DNA of 64,000 nt from Xanthoparmelia taractica (taxonomy: Eukaryota; Ascomycota; Lecanoromycetes; Lecanorales; Parmeliaceae): assembly GCA_033085395.1 (NCBI GenBank), contig MU853193.1, positions 62,001 through 126,000 on the forward strand, given 5' to 3'. Below the pieces are notes generated by a model. That model saw only the letters and a program-made list of their open reading frames with translations, did no database searches and had not been told where the DNA came from. Made by a program: the position numbers and the translations under genes. Below are positions 21,435 to 32,637 of the stretch, one piece after another. Each line of letters begins with the position of its first letter. Position 1 is the first letter of the stretch.

Positions 21435-22940
21435 ATGGGGTTACCGGCTAGCGAGATTCAATATGAGCAGGCACACATCACAGACAACGCTACTAATTCA
21501 ATCGTTGCGGCAAGCGTCATCTGTTTCGTGGTAGCAGGTAGCGCGGTCTCATTGAGACTAATCTCTCGACGCCTGAGACAGCTCTCCTTAGGAGTTGATG
21601 ACTATTTGGCAATAGTTGCAATGGTGAGACTCGATGCATGAGATGAGTGTCTAGTGTTTGGCCTTGGTTGACTCAAACTTCGCTATACAGCTCTTCGTTC
21701 TTGGTTTTCTCGCGACTACACTCCTTGGTATGTATATGTGAACATCGAGCCTTTTAACACTTCTGAGGAAGAGGCGCTGACTCTCTCTAGGTCTGCACGT
21801 GGGTCTGGGAAAACACATCATCCTTTCCAAGAACCATGTTGCATATGCAAAGGTACGTAGGGTTTCTCGGCCTAAGCCAATTCAAGCTCCTGTACTTACA
21901 ATAGCCTTAAATCCCAGGTCGCAATTGCAGCGCAAGTGACCTATGCAGCAGGTGTTGTTCCCATGAAATTTTCCCTCATCTTCCTTTATCGTCGCATCTT
22001 TCCAAATCGTTCGCTGCACATCGCCCTTTGGTTCATCGGAAGCGTGGTTGCATGCATGGGCATAGCAGGAATACTCTTGGCGATTTTCAAGTGCGTCCCA
22101 GTGAAGGGCGGCTGGGACCCCACGATCCAAAGACAGTGCATCAATTTCTACGCCTGGATCATCATACACGGTTTGCAGAACGTGATCACAGACTTCATGC
22201 TCTTGTGTCTGCCAATGCCGTTGGTGTGGAGACTCAACATGGCCACGACGCGTAAGATTCAGGTTTCCGGCATTTTCGCACTTGGTGCCTTGTAAGCAAA
22301 TCAATCTACCATCTCGTCTTCAGGAGATCTTGCTTATATTCGTTTTCCAGTGCGTCTGTCGCCAGCATCATACGGATTACTTATCTTGGCGAAAAGTCTC
22401 ATCTAGACGCAACCTGTACGTTTCCACTTCAGAATTTGGTGTGCCTGCGAGTAGTCGATACACGAGCTAAGAGACTTAGGGGCTGATGTTGGCGCTGTTA
22501 CCTGGTCCATGGTCGAGCTATGTATGGGTGTTACCTGCGCATGTCTTCCTACCTTGGGGCCAATTTTCAGCTACATCAGAAAAGGTCCTTCCGCTACACA
22601 TGGCGTTCCCAAAAGGCCACTTATTCCAAGGCGGATGACGCCAAATGCTATCGACAAGAAGATGACTTCTTCGAAACAATCGTGGACTAATTTAAGAATG
22701 AGGTTATTGGAGCGAAGCACAGGCGACGGTCCATTCATCCAGCTCCAAAATTCGCAAGAGGACGTCAAAGGCAACTGGACAGGCCTCGCCCCTGTCGCTA
22801 ACGCTCACCGTGCAAATGACGGAGGTCTAGAAACGAACGCCGTGCAGTCTCCCAGTGGCAGCTATGAGGACCGGTCATTCAACGCCATCAAGGTGACAAC
22901 AGACATGCAGCAGGATGCGTCGAGGTTGAATAAATTTTAG
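21435..22940 (+). CDS. Fungal rhodopsin-domain integral membrane protein
   Basis: Six exons: 21435-21623, 21691-21727, 21791-21852, 21918-22291, 22351-22415 and 22480-22940; the sum is 1188 nt, giving 395 residues. The body has seven predicted hydrophobic segments, for example SIVAASVICFVVAGSAVS, a helix with LFVLGFLATTLLGLHVGLG, VTYAAGVVPMKFSLIFLY, IALWFIGSVVACMGIAGIL, a helix around FYAWIIIHGLQNVITDFM, IFALGALFASVASIIRI, and WSMVELCMGVTCACLP. Family hallmarks are VDDYLA, YRRIFP, CVPVKGGWD, the WSMVE near the last helix, and LPTLGPI. This is the large fungal rhodopsin-domain family (PF20684 type, Pth11-related without a CFEM domain). Ligands are unknown; a sensory or receptor-like role at the plasma membrane is only inferred. 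The cytosolic C-terminal tail of about 120 residues is polar. Confidence 0.88.
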
Positions 22941-23164
22941 AATTTACAATCCGTGGGCACCTTCTCCCATGTAGGAAATCTCACTGCTGATCTATCCAGC
23001 GATTCTCACGGTATACTGAGGTTGAAGTTCCGGAAGACCATTGACCTTCCCAGCGATTTGGCTTAGTTGCCATGATTTCGGACCGCAAGGGCGCTTTGCC
23101 CGAGTCATTCGCTTGCACGAGACGGCAGGGACTCTCAAGGTGCAAATGTACAGATTATTAGCTC

Positions 23165-23520
23165 TCCTATCGGTATGCGCCACGATGCGACACATAGAAA
23201 AGACAATCACCGCGGTAGCGCACGAGTCGATGCCTCCCCTACAAGCCTTAACCGCTGTAAATAGTCAGCCAACAAGCTGGACCCAAAGCGATTTCTTCTT
23301 CGGGTGCGTACTGTCTTACTTTCCGTTTCTTTGGAGGGTTTCTGTCATATCTCACTTCATTGCCTTCTGGGATGAAGTTTCGATGCGGAGATATACGGGA
23401 GTTTGAACAGCTTGCAAGCTCCTCAAGGTCAACTGTAGCTGTTACAACTTCCACATCGTCTCGTGAGAATTGAGTCTCCTGATCTCGGACCTCCCCATTC
23501 ACAACGATCATGGTAGAGCC
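23165..23520 (-). pseudogene. Relic of glutamine-dependent NAD+ synthetase
   Basis: Minus-strand frames encode unmistakable fragments of NAD+ synthetase (QNS1 family): DGSTMIVVNGEV, then DDVEVVTATVDLEEL in the amidohydrolase domain, EEEIALGPACWL at the domain junction, and, in a different frame after a stop, GGIDSCATAVIVFSMCR of the ATP-pyrophosphatase domain. Both frames are broken and the rest of the roughly 700-residue enzyme is missing on both sides, so this is a decayed fragment, not a working gene. The SGGIDS motif has lost its leading Ser context. The remaining space (22941-23164 and 23521-23913) shows no gene. Confidence 0.75.
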
Positions 23521-23913
23521 ATCAAAGTATTTCCTCTCGTCTTCTTCACATTAAGAAAACTTCGCTGGAGCTCTTCAAATCTACGAGGATCATTGGTCAC
23601 CTTCCGAGGCATGAGTACAGATAGACTCTACTTTGAAACTGTAGTCTGCGACATCATTCGATATGTTTAAGATATCGGTCTCGCTTACTCACTCTTCCTT
23701 GTTGCTTCCTGGATCTATAATATCTTGAGCTTCGATCGCTTCGCTTCGCTCCGTAAACGAGAGATGTAAGGACAGGAACCAAAGATAGACGATCATCTAA
23801 TCTTCTCAAAGAGGTACCTGCTGAGAGTGTAGAGAAAGTATAACATTCCAAGATTCATATGTAGAATAAAATATAACATATACTCCTCTACGTAACTCAG
23901 TATTCTACTACTA

Positions 23914-24528
23914 CAGTAAACCTTGGCTATAACGAATCTGGATGTAACGAATACTTGGTTCTAACGAATACCCCGCATGTACGTCACTTTTTTTGTATGT
24001 AAATAACGAATATTTCTTTGAAACGAATTCGTTAGGTATCCTCCTACTTTTTTGGTGTGTTCGTTATAGAGAATGTCAGCTAATAACTCTGAAATTTCTT
24101 TCTCCCTAGCCCTGGGGGAGGCATCTTCTGGCCCCAGGGCTCCAATCAGTCCTCCAAAGACCAAGAAACGTCGTCGAGCCATTACCGAACTCGAACGACG
24201 AGACCTATGCATACACAACGCCTCAGGGCCAAATCAGAAGCTTCCCCGAGAGGCTTAGGGTTAGGGTTCAATCAAGTCAAATGAGGCTCTACAGCTGTTG
24301 AAGCGGCTGCAACTCTACGAGGAACAGCAGGCCGACGGCGACGAGGTCTTAATTAGTCGTCTAAATAGATATGGGAGAGACATTCGTGCACGGGAGGTCT
24401 CTAAGTAGCAGCAGGCTTCAATTTTGGCGTATTTTATATAGAAATTTAAGCAAGTCTCTGCGTAACGAATACTTGTTCGTAACGAACACTCCCTATGGAA
24501 AAACCAATTCGTTATAGCCACCTTTCTG
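23914..24528. mobile_element. Degraded pogo/Tigger-like DNA transposon remnant
   Basis: Both ends carry inverted repeats that start CAG and share GGCTATAACGAAT: left end at 23914 (cagtaaaccttggctataac), right end at 24528 reading inward on the minus strand (cagaaaggtggctataac). Additional taacgaata(c/t) repeats sit inside each end. The interior (615 bp in all) holds a plus-strand frame at 24073-24258 with KTKKRRRAITELERRDLC, like the N-terminal helix-turn-helix start of CENP-B/pogo transposases, followed by frames broken by stops (LQLLKRLQLYEEQQAD; LISRLNRYGRDIRARE). No DDE catalytic core remains, so it is a short non-autonomous derivative. A TA is present at the left flank (TA-CAG) but not clearly at the right. 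Confidence 0.55.
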
Positions 24529-24682
24529 GTGCTTATCTTAGCGTCTTGGCACCTCTCCGCCAAATCCCAAAAGGTAACGGAGCACCTCCACCTACCAGAC
24601 CATGCAATCCGAGCACCACGAAGAAACCCTCTACTCAATCTTCAGCCGTACGCACCCCCCGACCCACCTACCCAACGGCACC

Positions 24683-25360
24683 ATGACCGAACTCTCCTTC
24701 GCAAAAACCTTCCTCTCAACCCTCGACTCCCGCCCCCAAAAACTGCCCCCCGACCACGTCGCCGACCCAAAACACCTCACCCTAACCCACCCTTACACCC
24801 TCCCCAAGATGCCCAAACCCTTCGATCGCCGCCGCGACATCCCTCCGGGTCTCGTGGACGAAGCAGCGCAAACGCCCAGCGCGCTGACCGTCACGCTCAA
24901 GAGCTCCCGGAACCCGAGCCTCAGTGTCCGGATGCCGGGAACGGATGTCGGGACCACGGTGCTGGAGATTAAAGAACGGGTGGCGAGGGAGTTGGGGTTG
25001 GCGGGCACGGAGAAGGTGCGTGTGTTGTGGAATAAGAAGCCGGCGGGTAGCGATGTGCGGACGTTGAAGGAGGTTGTGGGGGAGGAGACGGTGCGGGCGG
25101 GGCAGGAAGTCGAGTTGGGGGTTATGGTGTTGGGGTATAAAGATGTTGAGGGGGCCAAGACGGAAACGGAGGATGCGGTTATGAGGGATGCGGAGGGGGA
25201 GGGGGAGGGGGCGGTGGCGCAGGGGGCGAGTGGGGAGGAGGTGCTTGGTGGGGAGGAGTTTTGGGCGGATCTTAAGGGGTTCCTGTTGCAGAGGATACGG
25301 GATGAGGGGAAGGCGGGGGAGGTGTTTGAGAGGTTTAGGGGGAGCTGGGAGAAGAGGTAG
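24683..25360 (+). CDS. get5: Get5/Mdy2-like ubiquitin-fold protein
   Basis: A single exon of 225 residues from ATG 24683 (MTELSFAKTFLSTLDSRP). This N-terminus is the conserved Get4-binding-type segment of fungal homologs; an upstream in-frame ATG (24602) would add 27 unconserved residues. The centre is a ubiquitin-like fold (VTVTLKSSRNPSLSVRM, VLEIKERVARELGL, KVRVLWNKKPAGS). The end, EEFWADLKGFLLQRI and FERFRGSWEKR, matches the Get5 C-terminal dimerisation helices. Get5 works with Get4 and Sgt2 to hand tail-anchored proteins to Get3 for ER insertion. An acidic, Gly/Glu-rich linker (about residues 170-195) separates the ubiquitin-like and C-terminal parts. The coding strand is very GC-rich compared with its neighbours. 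It is convergent with cofilin, 326 bp away. Confidence 0.68.
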   Translation: MTELSFAKTFLSTLDSRPQKLPPDHVADPKHLTLTHPYTLPKMPKPFDRRRDIPPGLVDEAAQTPSALTVTLKSSRNPSLSVRMPGTDVGTTVLEIKERVARELGLAGTEKVRVLWNKKPAGSDVRTLKEVVGEETVRAGQEVELGVMVLGYKDVEGAKTETEDAVMRDAEGEGEGAVAQGASGEEVLGGEEFWADLKGFLLQRIRDEGKAGEVFERFRGSWEKR

Positions 25361-25686
25361 TTGGGGTGGCTGAGGGCACTGTGTTTTGAGGCATGGCCAC
25401 GTAGGTTCCGTACATATCTCGTGGACAGCCATAGTAGGCTTTGGGTAGTGGAGGAACAGCGACGCTTGGCTTCAGAGGCTCCGATATGGATTGCCTCAAA
25501 CAATTTGAGCAATTGGCACAGAGCACTTTAGCTTCGACTGGTGCAAGTAGTGAAACAGATGCTCGATCATGAGCATGTAATCTATGCACCGGAGACCTCG
25601 TCATACTAATTTTCTCGCCAAATCATCGACAGTCATTCCACCCTACCCCATGTCGTACAGCATCAGCGATTTCGTCTAGCTCCGCT

Positions 25687-26438
25687 CTAGCGCTTTCCTT
25701 TGCTGATGTCCTTCAGAATGGTTCCGTATTCGATTTCGTCGTCCCGATTAGCCTGTACTTCGGCTGCGATACCGTTGAGCGCATTTTTGAGAGATTCCTT
25801 TGATGATGCATATGTCATTCTTGGCTAAAAGATTTTCCCAGTCAGCCTTATATCGACGAGCACAACGTACATCAAATACTTACGAAGACCAATGTTCCCT
25901 CATCTGGGCTCCATGAGATGAAGACAATCTTGTTCCTGTCTCTTGATCAGCATTTCACTCCCCTCCAATGCTTTCCGTTGGATAGTCGCAACAAACCTCG
26001 TTCCCTCACCCCCCTCCAACTCATACTGAAAGTCATACACAGCATATCTTGGCCCCTTGCCCTCCTTCCCCCTATGCCCCGCCTTTGCATTCATCAGCTT
26101 GCTCTGAAACGTCTCCCAGTCTGGGTCAGAGCTTGAGTCCTCGACGACAATCTCTTTGTAGTCATCGGACAGCTTGTAGATGATGTATTTGATCGATTTG
26201 CCAAGTTTGAGCTCGTTGAACTTGGAGACGCACTCGGGCGAGACGGAGACTCTGGTGGAGGGTGTGATGTCAGCGAAACGAGTTGGATTGTGGTATAGCA
26301 GCTTTTTCTTGGTGTTCTGTACATGGAATAGTAAGGCGGGCAGGAGTGAGGAGGCGTACCCGGATTTGCTCTGTGAAACGGTTAGCACGTGCTCTTGTAT
26401 CGCCAGCGGAGGGGAGGTGGGAAAGGGTAGCTTACCAT
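25687..26438 (-). CDS. cof1: Cofilin / actin-depolymerising factor
   Basis: Five exons: 26438-26436, 26370-26360, 26251-25997, 25935-25884 and 25824-25687; the sum is 459 nt, giving 152 residues. Exon 1 holds only the ATG, and exon 2 is an 11-nt microexon. Spliced, the protein starts MSKSGVSVSPECVSKFNELK and shows ADF-homology motifs: KYIIYKLSDDYKEIVVE, YAVYDFQYEL, KIVFISWSPDEG, and the long helix PRMTYASSKESLKNAL that binds actin. The Ser after Met (the regulatory phosphosite in animals) is present. The end DEIEYGTILKDISKG is typical. Cofilin severs and depolymerises ADP-actin filaments, so two actin-turnover genes (with ARPC3) occur in this window, though not adjacent. Confidence 0.93.
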
Positions 26439-27092
26439 GATTGCGCAGATTGAACAATATGGAGGGAATGAATATAGACAGGACGGTTAGGCAACTTTAT
26501 ATCAAATACCGCGTCAGCGTCAGCTCGAGTCAATTTGGCAGCCTGGCGCCTGGCAAGAAGACGTATAGGTGGATGAATAGATGACGTGGAATGGCCAGGA
26601 AGATTCTTCGCATACCAAGGATAACAGCTTGCAGTGTTGTAGGCGGTCTTTGTAGTAGCTAGTTTTTATGTGGAGAGGAAGTACCAAACACAATCCTTAC
26701 AGTTGCGGTAGCCGTAGTGGGGAGCAACATTATTGTTATCGCTTGGCCATGGTGGGGCCAATCTTTGCTAGCGCCCTTTCCTACAAACGTTTATTTACAT
26801 TTTAGATATCTGCTTCCCCTTTTTTTGATTCAGGATGGAATCAGGTGCTCGAGGACGAAGGACGAGCGGACAGACGTTTTATCTTTTTCCATTGAAATCG
26901 AAGCTATGGACGTTTTTACATTTGTATATTACAGAAGACCGGCCGCTTTTGCTATGCTTTCAGACAAGATGTGGAAATAACCTGAGTGGAGAGGTCCCAT
27001 GGAGGTGAAGTAACGAGACTTGCTGAAGATCGGACTCATCTAGTGCGCCGGTCGTGGATATCAAGGAGAATCAAGGAAGATGGTCAGTGCGC
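26439..27092. other. Intergenic between Hsp60 3' end and cofilin 5' end
   Basis: About 650 bp. It should contain the cofilin promoter and the Hsp60 3' UTR. An open plus-strand frame at 26717-26980 has no recognisable features. Confidence 0.45.
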
Positions 27093-29071
27093 TTAGAACA
27101 TGCCTCCACCACCCATACCACCCATTCCTCCCATGCCTCCGCCACCCATACCACCACCTGGCGGGCCCTTCTCTTCTGGCGCCTCGGTGATGGCGACTTC
27201 GGTGGTACCAAGCAGTGAAGCGACACCACTAGCATCAACGAGCGCTGTGCGGACGACTTTGAAAGGGTCAACAATACCGGAAGCGATCATGTCAACATAT
27301 TCGCCCTTGGCGCTGTCAAAGCCCTTATTGAAGTCTGATCCGAAATCATCCATGAGCTTGCCAACGACAACGCTACCCTCGGTACCAGCATTCTCAACAA
27401 TTGTCCGTGCTGGGCGAGTAATGGCACTCTTGATGATACTGACACCCAGCTGTTGATCGAAGTTGGTGGGCTTCACGGAGCTTAGCGAGTTGGCGGCAGC
27501 TTTTAGGAGAGCTGTCCCTCCACCCGGTAGGATACCTTCTTCTACAGCTGCGCGGGTTGCGTTCAAAGCATCAACCACGCGGTCCTTCTTCTCTCCAACC
27601 TCGATTTCAGAAGCGCCTCCAACCTTGATCACAGCCACACCTCCAGATAGCTTAGCTAGGCGTTCCTGCAGCTTCTCTTTTTCATAGTCGGACGTTGATG
27701 GATCGTTCATGACGCCGCGAATCTGCTCGCATCTCTGTGCTATGGCGTCTTTACTTCCCTCGCCGTTCAATATAATAGTGTCCTCTTTGGTAATCGTGAT
27801 CGAGCCAGTTGATCCAAGCATATCCGGCGTAGCTTTCTCCAACTTAATGTCAAGTTCGTCCGTGAAGACTGTGGCGTTGGTGAGAATGCCAAGGTCACCC
27901 AAGATAGATTTACGGTTGTCGCCAAAACCAGGAGCCTTGACTGCAGCAACCTGGAGCTGACCACGTAGTTTGTTGAGAATACAGACTGCCAGAGCTTCTC
28001 CGTCGATGTCCTCAGCAACGATGACAAGTGGGCGGCGCATCTGAGTGGAGGCTTCGAGCGCGGGTATTATGTCCTGGACTGCAGAAATTTTCTTTTCGGA
28101 CAGGAGAATCAGAGGCTTCTCGAATTCGACCTTTTGAGACTTGGTATCGGTGATGAAGTACGCAGAAGTGAAACCACGGTCAAATCTCATGCCCTCGGTA
28201 ACCTCAAGCTCATCTTCAATCGTCTTTCCCTCCTTGACCGTGATGACACCCTCCTTGCCAACCTTCTCCATAGCATTTGAGATGAGCTTTCCGACATGGG
28301 TGTCGCCATTCGCTGAGATGGTTGCCACTTGAGCAATTTCTTCGCCAGTCGTTATATCGCGCTTATTCTGCTGCAGGTATTCCACCACGGCTTCAACCGC
28401 GGCTTGTGTGCCTCGCCTCAAGTCCATGGGATTGCATCCGGCAGCAACGTTCTTGACGGTTTCGGAGAAGATGGCGCGAGCAAGGACAGTGGCGGTTGTG
28501 GTACCATCACCAGCTACCTCGTTTGTTTTCGAGGCAACATCCTGTAGGAGGCGGGCACCGAGGTTTTCGAATTTATCTTGTAGGGTGATGGCTTTAGCGA
28601 CGGTCACACCGTCTGTAGTTTGATAGTCAGCAAGAACATCCTTTCCCTCTCTAAGGAGGTTCTATGGGATCGCACCTTTGGTGATCTTAGGAGAGCCGTA
28701 GCTAGATTCGATCAAGACATTGCGTCCTTTAGGCCCTAACGTAGTCGCTACGGCCCTTGAGAGAGTCTCGACACCCTTCAGTAGGGCTGCCCTCCCATCG
28801 ACGCCGAATTTAAGGTCCTACACAGCGCGACATTAGTGATTTGTAGCTTAATCGACGCTACGAGTCAAGCTCAGCAAAGAGATTGAAGGTTTTCAACAGG
28901 CAAACTACAAGAACAATTACAAGAGTCCGGGCATACCTTGTGAGCGAATCTCTGCTGCTGAATGTTGAGGGCGGTGGCAGCGGTTGGTCGTGACCTCAAC
29001 AGTGTACTAGAGCTTGGGGAGACTGAAGGCAGGAGCGAAGCTCGCCCTCTTGAGCTGAGAGCTCGCTGCAT
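27093..29071 (-). CDS. hsp60: Mitochondrial chaperonin Hsp60
   Basis: Three exons: 29071-28937, 28817-28676 and 28612-27093; the sum is 1797 nt, giving 598 residues. The first 40 or so residues (MQRALSSRGRASLLPS...RFAHK) form an Arg/Ser-rich mitochondrial presequence. The mature part has GroEL signatures: TLGPKGRNVLIE, DGVTVAKAI, AGDGTTTATVLARAI (nucleotide binding, catalytic Asp in GDGTTT), the apical domain KAPGFGDNRK, GGVAVIKVGG, and ILPGGGTALL, ending with the Gly/Met-rich GGM tail. Hsp60 folds imported matrix proteins in a double-ring complex with Hsp10. The intron positions lie at FAHK/D and TKG/D. No defects seen. Confidence 0.96.
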
Positions 29072-31975
29072 GATTTTGACAGAGCTTGATACTTAGGACG
29101 AAGGAGAATGAATCGATGAAAAATTTGTACTTGGTAGACAGCTTGGGATTTCTCGATGATTCTTTCTTCGACTACACTAAAAAGCGGAAAGCTACCGGGG
29201 TACCCCTGTCTCTCGGGAAGCCAACGAGGAGCCGAGGCATCTTCTCCGTGTCTAATCTCAACGTCGTCTCACTTGGTTGTCTTTAACACTCCTGCTGCCT
29301 CCTGTTCATGCTGTCGGGTGCTTGCGGATCTGGGTGATATTGAGAGCTGTACCAAAGGTTCTCTATTATGTTTTGCTGCTCTGACCGGATCTAGACTGCC
29401 AGGATCGATGAGTGAGAGGCTACCTTAGACAGAACCAAGGCGGAGAGCAGAGAATCTCAAGATCATCATGCCAATCCCACACAATGAGAGGTGGTAGAGC
29501 TTGGTACAACATCAGGATTGAGACAATGCTCCAGGATGAGATAACGATGTTCAGTTCGAAGAGAGTGCACAGTAAGCCTACCAGGATAACTCGCATTGGC
29601 TTTTGCATCTCCTTTCTATAGAATACATCTCTTTATGCACAAGAAATTTTTGGCAATCAAGAAGAAATGCTCTGCTGGCTGTGATGCCTGTTGCAATCCC
29701 TTGAGACGCAGAAGATGTTTGCAGACTCTTCATAAGCCCCCACTCTCTTCCTGCATAAGAATATGAAGGTGCCAATCAGAGAAGAATAGAATCTCCCACA
29801 ACCACCAAGCAGCGGTGAATATACTGTCACCCGAGATTGGTCAACCCCCACTCACAGTTTGCACAAGAAACAGGAGACACAAAATGAAAGTGACAGATCT
29901 GTCCGAGGCATTAGACAGGGACTGCGAATGACTCCAAAGACTTGATGTTCCCCACTCTCAAAATATATGATGGACAAAGACCCTTAACCAATCATGGCAG
30001 TGCACATAGGGGATCCCTGCCCAACACTTACTATCTCTAGTGTAACAGGATACTAATGCAGTCTCCCCAAGCCACAGAAGGAGCAGCGTGGGTGTTGACC
30101 GCAGTCAGAGCCTCGATTTGCCACTCAGGGAGTGGTAAGATCTTTTTGAAAACACTGCAGACATGGTGCATATGGCTTACAAGGCCAAGATGCGGGGCTG
30201 CCGATGGAAGTGTGACAGAACCTCTTGAGAGAAAGAGGGGGTGACTGCCATCGCCGAAGCCTGTCACTCCCAATGGCCAATGGGAGAGTGACAGAACGTC
30301 TTAGGGCAAAGGTGAGGGTGGCGTCCGTGGCAAAACTTTGAAGCTATTGGTGGAAGAGTGATGGTCCCAAACGCAGTGACTCCTAATGCCGCGTGACTCG
30401 TCCTTCCCCGCAGTGATGTGTTGTCGTTGTGTGAATGCCGAGTGTGAAACCCGCCTCCTCTTTCATAAGCATCTTCCACTATTTAAGGTCCTTCTCGACC
30501 GTCCACCAACCTTTCTCCTTAACAACTTCCAACATCCAAGACGAAGCTCCTTTGCCAGCCGGAGCTTTCATGATAAGTATGTCCTTCTTCGAGATCCTAG
30601 AGAGGGTCTTCCAAGAGTTGGACAAAGGATAACCGGCTGAACCATTCTTAGAACACTTCCATAACCTTCCCCCACAACGTTAGCTTTCAGGATAAAGCTG
30701 TTCTGCAAGTTAGATTCTTTCATGGTGACTGATGAGCATGCCTCTCTGTGTGGTCTCTTGTAGGGTCTCGCCCGGTTCTCCTAGAGTTCGGTTAGAGACA
30801 TTGAGCTGGACGACTCTTAACACCGTTCTCACAATCTTCTTCAGCAACTCCAGAGCTTCCAAGAGGAAGCGTCTATACTACCCAAACTCTTTTCATGACA
30901 ACTATGTCGGTCTTTGTGAACCTGCAGAGCGTACCTATTGTCAAGCCCTCTTGAGCCTGGACAAACAGTATCAGTCAAACAATTCTTAACACGTCGGCCA
31001 CGATCATAATCGACAATGTCGAACACCTTGGAGATCCCTTCCCTACACGTTTAGCATTCCAACATTGACTATACTAGCCTGCATTGGCCCAGCGATGATG
31101 TCGTGTCGCTTGGTCAGCGCTGCGAGAACAAATTTACCTTGGTCGTTTTCTATCCCTCGACTTTCAGTAACATTCAACCAAAAAGCAAATGGAACAACAC
31201 CCTATACCTTTTGTGGACGTCTGAAATACCACATGGTATATACAGCTGACTTTTTCCTTATTCCATCGCCGCGGAAACCGCAAGCCCGAATCCTGTCCAC
31301 AATGTCAGGCATGTCCATCCATACCTCATCGCTCCTAACATCAGATCTTATCATCCACTGGGTGAGCACCAAGCCATCAGACCATAGGCACAGGGGGCCT
31401 ACGGCCTGTTTCTTCTGCCAAATGGAAGAGGAAAATACGAAAAAGAAACAGCATCAACTGAAAATCCGCTCAACCAGAGTACATCGCAAAGAGGAAATCA
31501 CGGGCTGAACGAAGAAAGATTAAGAGCAACAGAGGCTGTTGTTACTTTGTTCGAAGTGCTCATGGTCAGCTTCTCTTAGCAATCCGCGTCTTTTGCTACG
31601 CAACAAGCCTAACTGATCTCAGCAGGTTCTAGCCATCAAATCCAGTTCCTCCTGCGATCACCGCGTTCGGAGAGAGTCCCATCGCGAAAAGGGTGCTGTC
31701 ATCATACTGTCCCTTTCGTGGTGACCTCAACCTTGGTCGATACAAATCTCGTGGATGCGCTATTTCAGATCCATGCGACAACACGAAGAGAGCGCTGTTG
31801 AGGGGTATAACAGGCTCTCTACTTATATACAAGCCCCCGAAGATGTGGCTTCGAGATTAAGTGGAGCTGGACTTCGCTCACCGGTCATTGAAGCGCAAGC
31901 TATCAGCTGGAGTCGTGGTCGAGGAAAGATTTCATCGGCCTACTTACAAAAATATATAGCGTGTTGCTCTGTCAG
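29072..31975. other. Gene-poor 2.9 kb region with imperfect short repeats
   Basis: No gene could be supported. Imperfect duplications occur: gttctgtcac followed by ctcccat or ttccat recurs on the minus strand near 30190-30450, and a ttcatgayaa-ctatgtc type segment occurs near 30568 and 30892. Open frames (for example 31065-31508 plus, 147 codons) have no protein-like pattern and overlap frames on the other strand. This could be a decayed region, a non-coding transcript or long regulatory space; I see no transposon ends. Confidence 0.4.
29150..29162. promoter_or_regulatory. Possible heat-shock element upstream of hsp60
   Basis: About 80-90 bp upstream of the hsp60 start codon the sequence ttctcgatgattc has the alternating arrangement TTC-nn-GAT-nn-TTC, one mismatch from a three-unit heat-shock element (TTCnnGAAnnTTC). 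Hsp60 genes are usually heat-shock-factor targets; binding here is inference. Confidence 0.3.
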
Positions 31976-32230
31976 ATGACCACCAACTCGAACAATGAGG
32001 AGGACCCACTTGACACTGAGATCTTGAACTATATGTTCAACCATCAGGGCTTAGCTCAGGGCCAAGGGACCAACGCCAATCATCAGAGCACTGGCGGGTT
32101 CGGCGACCTTCAGGGATCGTTTGGAAACGATGGTGGATATGACGCTCGTTCGACAACGGGAGCACAGAGCCCACCTTCCGGATTGTCCATAATAGCTCCC
32201 TGGCAATCGCCTATCCGATCCAGACGGTGA
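31976..32230 (+). pseudogene. Inverted fragment of the neighbouring Myb-like gene (member A)
   Basis: The plus-strand frame reads MTTNSNNEEDPLDTE, then LNYMFNHQGLAQGQG and GGFGDLQGSFGNDGG. Member A (minus strand, 32638-34617) has LNFMFNHQGIAHGQG and RGFGDINGSFGTDG in the same order. The copy lies in opposite orientation about 0.4 kb from the 3' end of member A. It lacks the Myb-like domain, starts mid-gene and loses the frame after YDARSTTGA, where DNA similarity (ttcgacaacgg, cctggcaatc) still continues. It is therefore a partial inverted duplicate, most likely non-functional. The space 32231-32637 holds no gene. Confidence 0.65.
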
Positions 32231-32637
32231 GTTCGCTCCTAGCCATGTTAGCAAAGAGAGTAACACAGGACTTTTGTTGGTGAGATTCTTAAAGATTGTT
32301 ATTGCGCACGTTGTCACAGCAAGTAGCAGGATTTTTAAAAAGCAATGCATGCATTTGGTTGTGTGTTCATTCTAGCTAATACGTCTTCTAAATAGGACAA
32401 GGATCCTCCGGACACGAACGACCTGGGTCGAACGAACCATCGGATGCCTCACAGGTCCAAAGACAGCAACATGTTCGATCATTCGCACGGATAAGAATGC
32501 CGGGGTGTTATTAGTGCTGGGAAGGGGATTCATCCGTCTGATTGATTGACGGGGAAAAGGAAAGGTTGAAAAGACACAGCATCCACCACCGGCCACAATA
32601 TCCATCGCCAATCACCCTTGGCGCGAAGAGACGGAGC

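Noticed and set aside
24782..25512. Long minus-strand frames opposite the Get5-like gene
   Set aside because: High GC at third positions keeps the antisense open; the sense protein has recognisable ubiquitin-like and Get5 C-terminal motifs.
27100..28140. Plus-strand open frames with Pro-rich starts opposite Hsp60
   Set aside because: They are antisense to the Gly/Met tail and body of a perfectly conserved chaperonin.
29072..31975. Possible secreted-protein or effector genes in the gene-poor region
   Set aside because: I looked for short frames with signal peptides and Cys pairs; none had a convincing start, signal or splice pattern.
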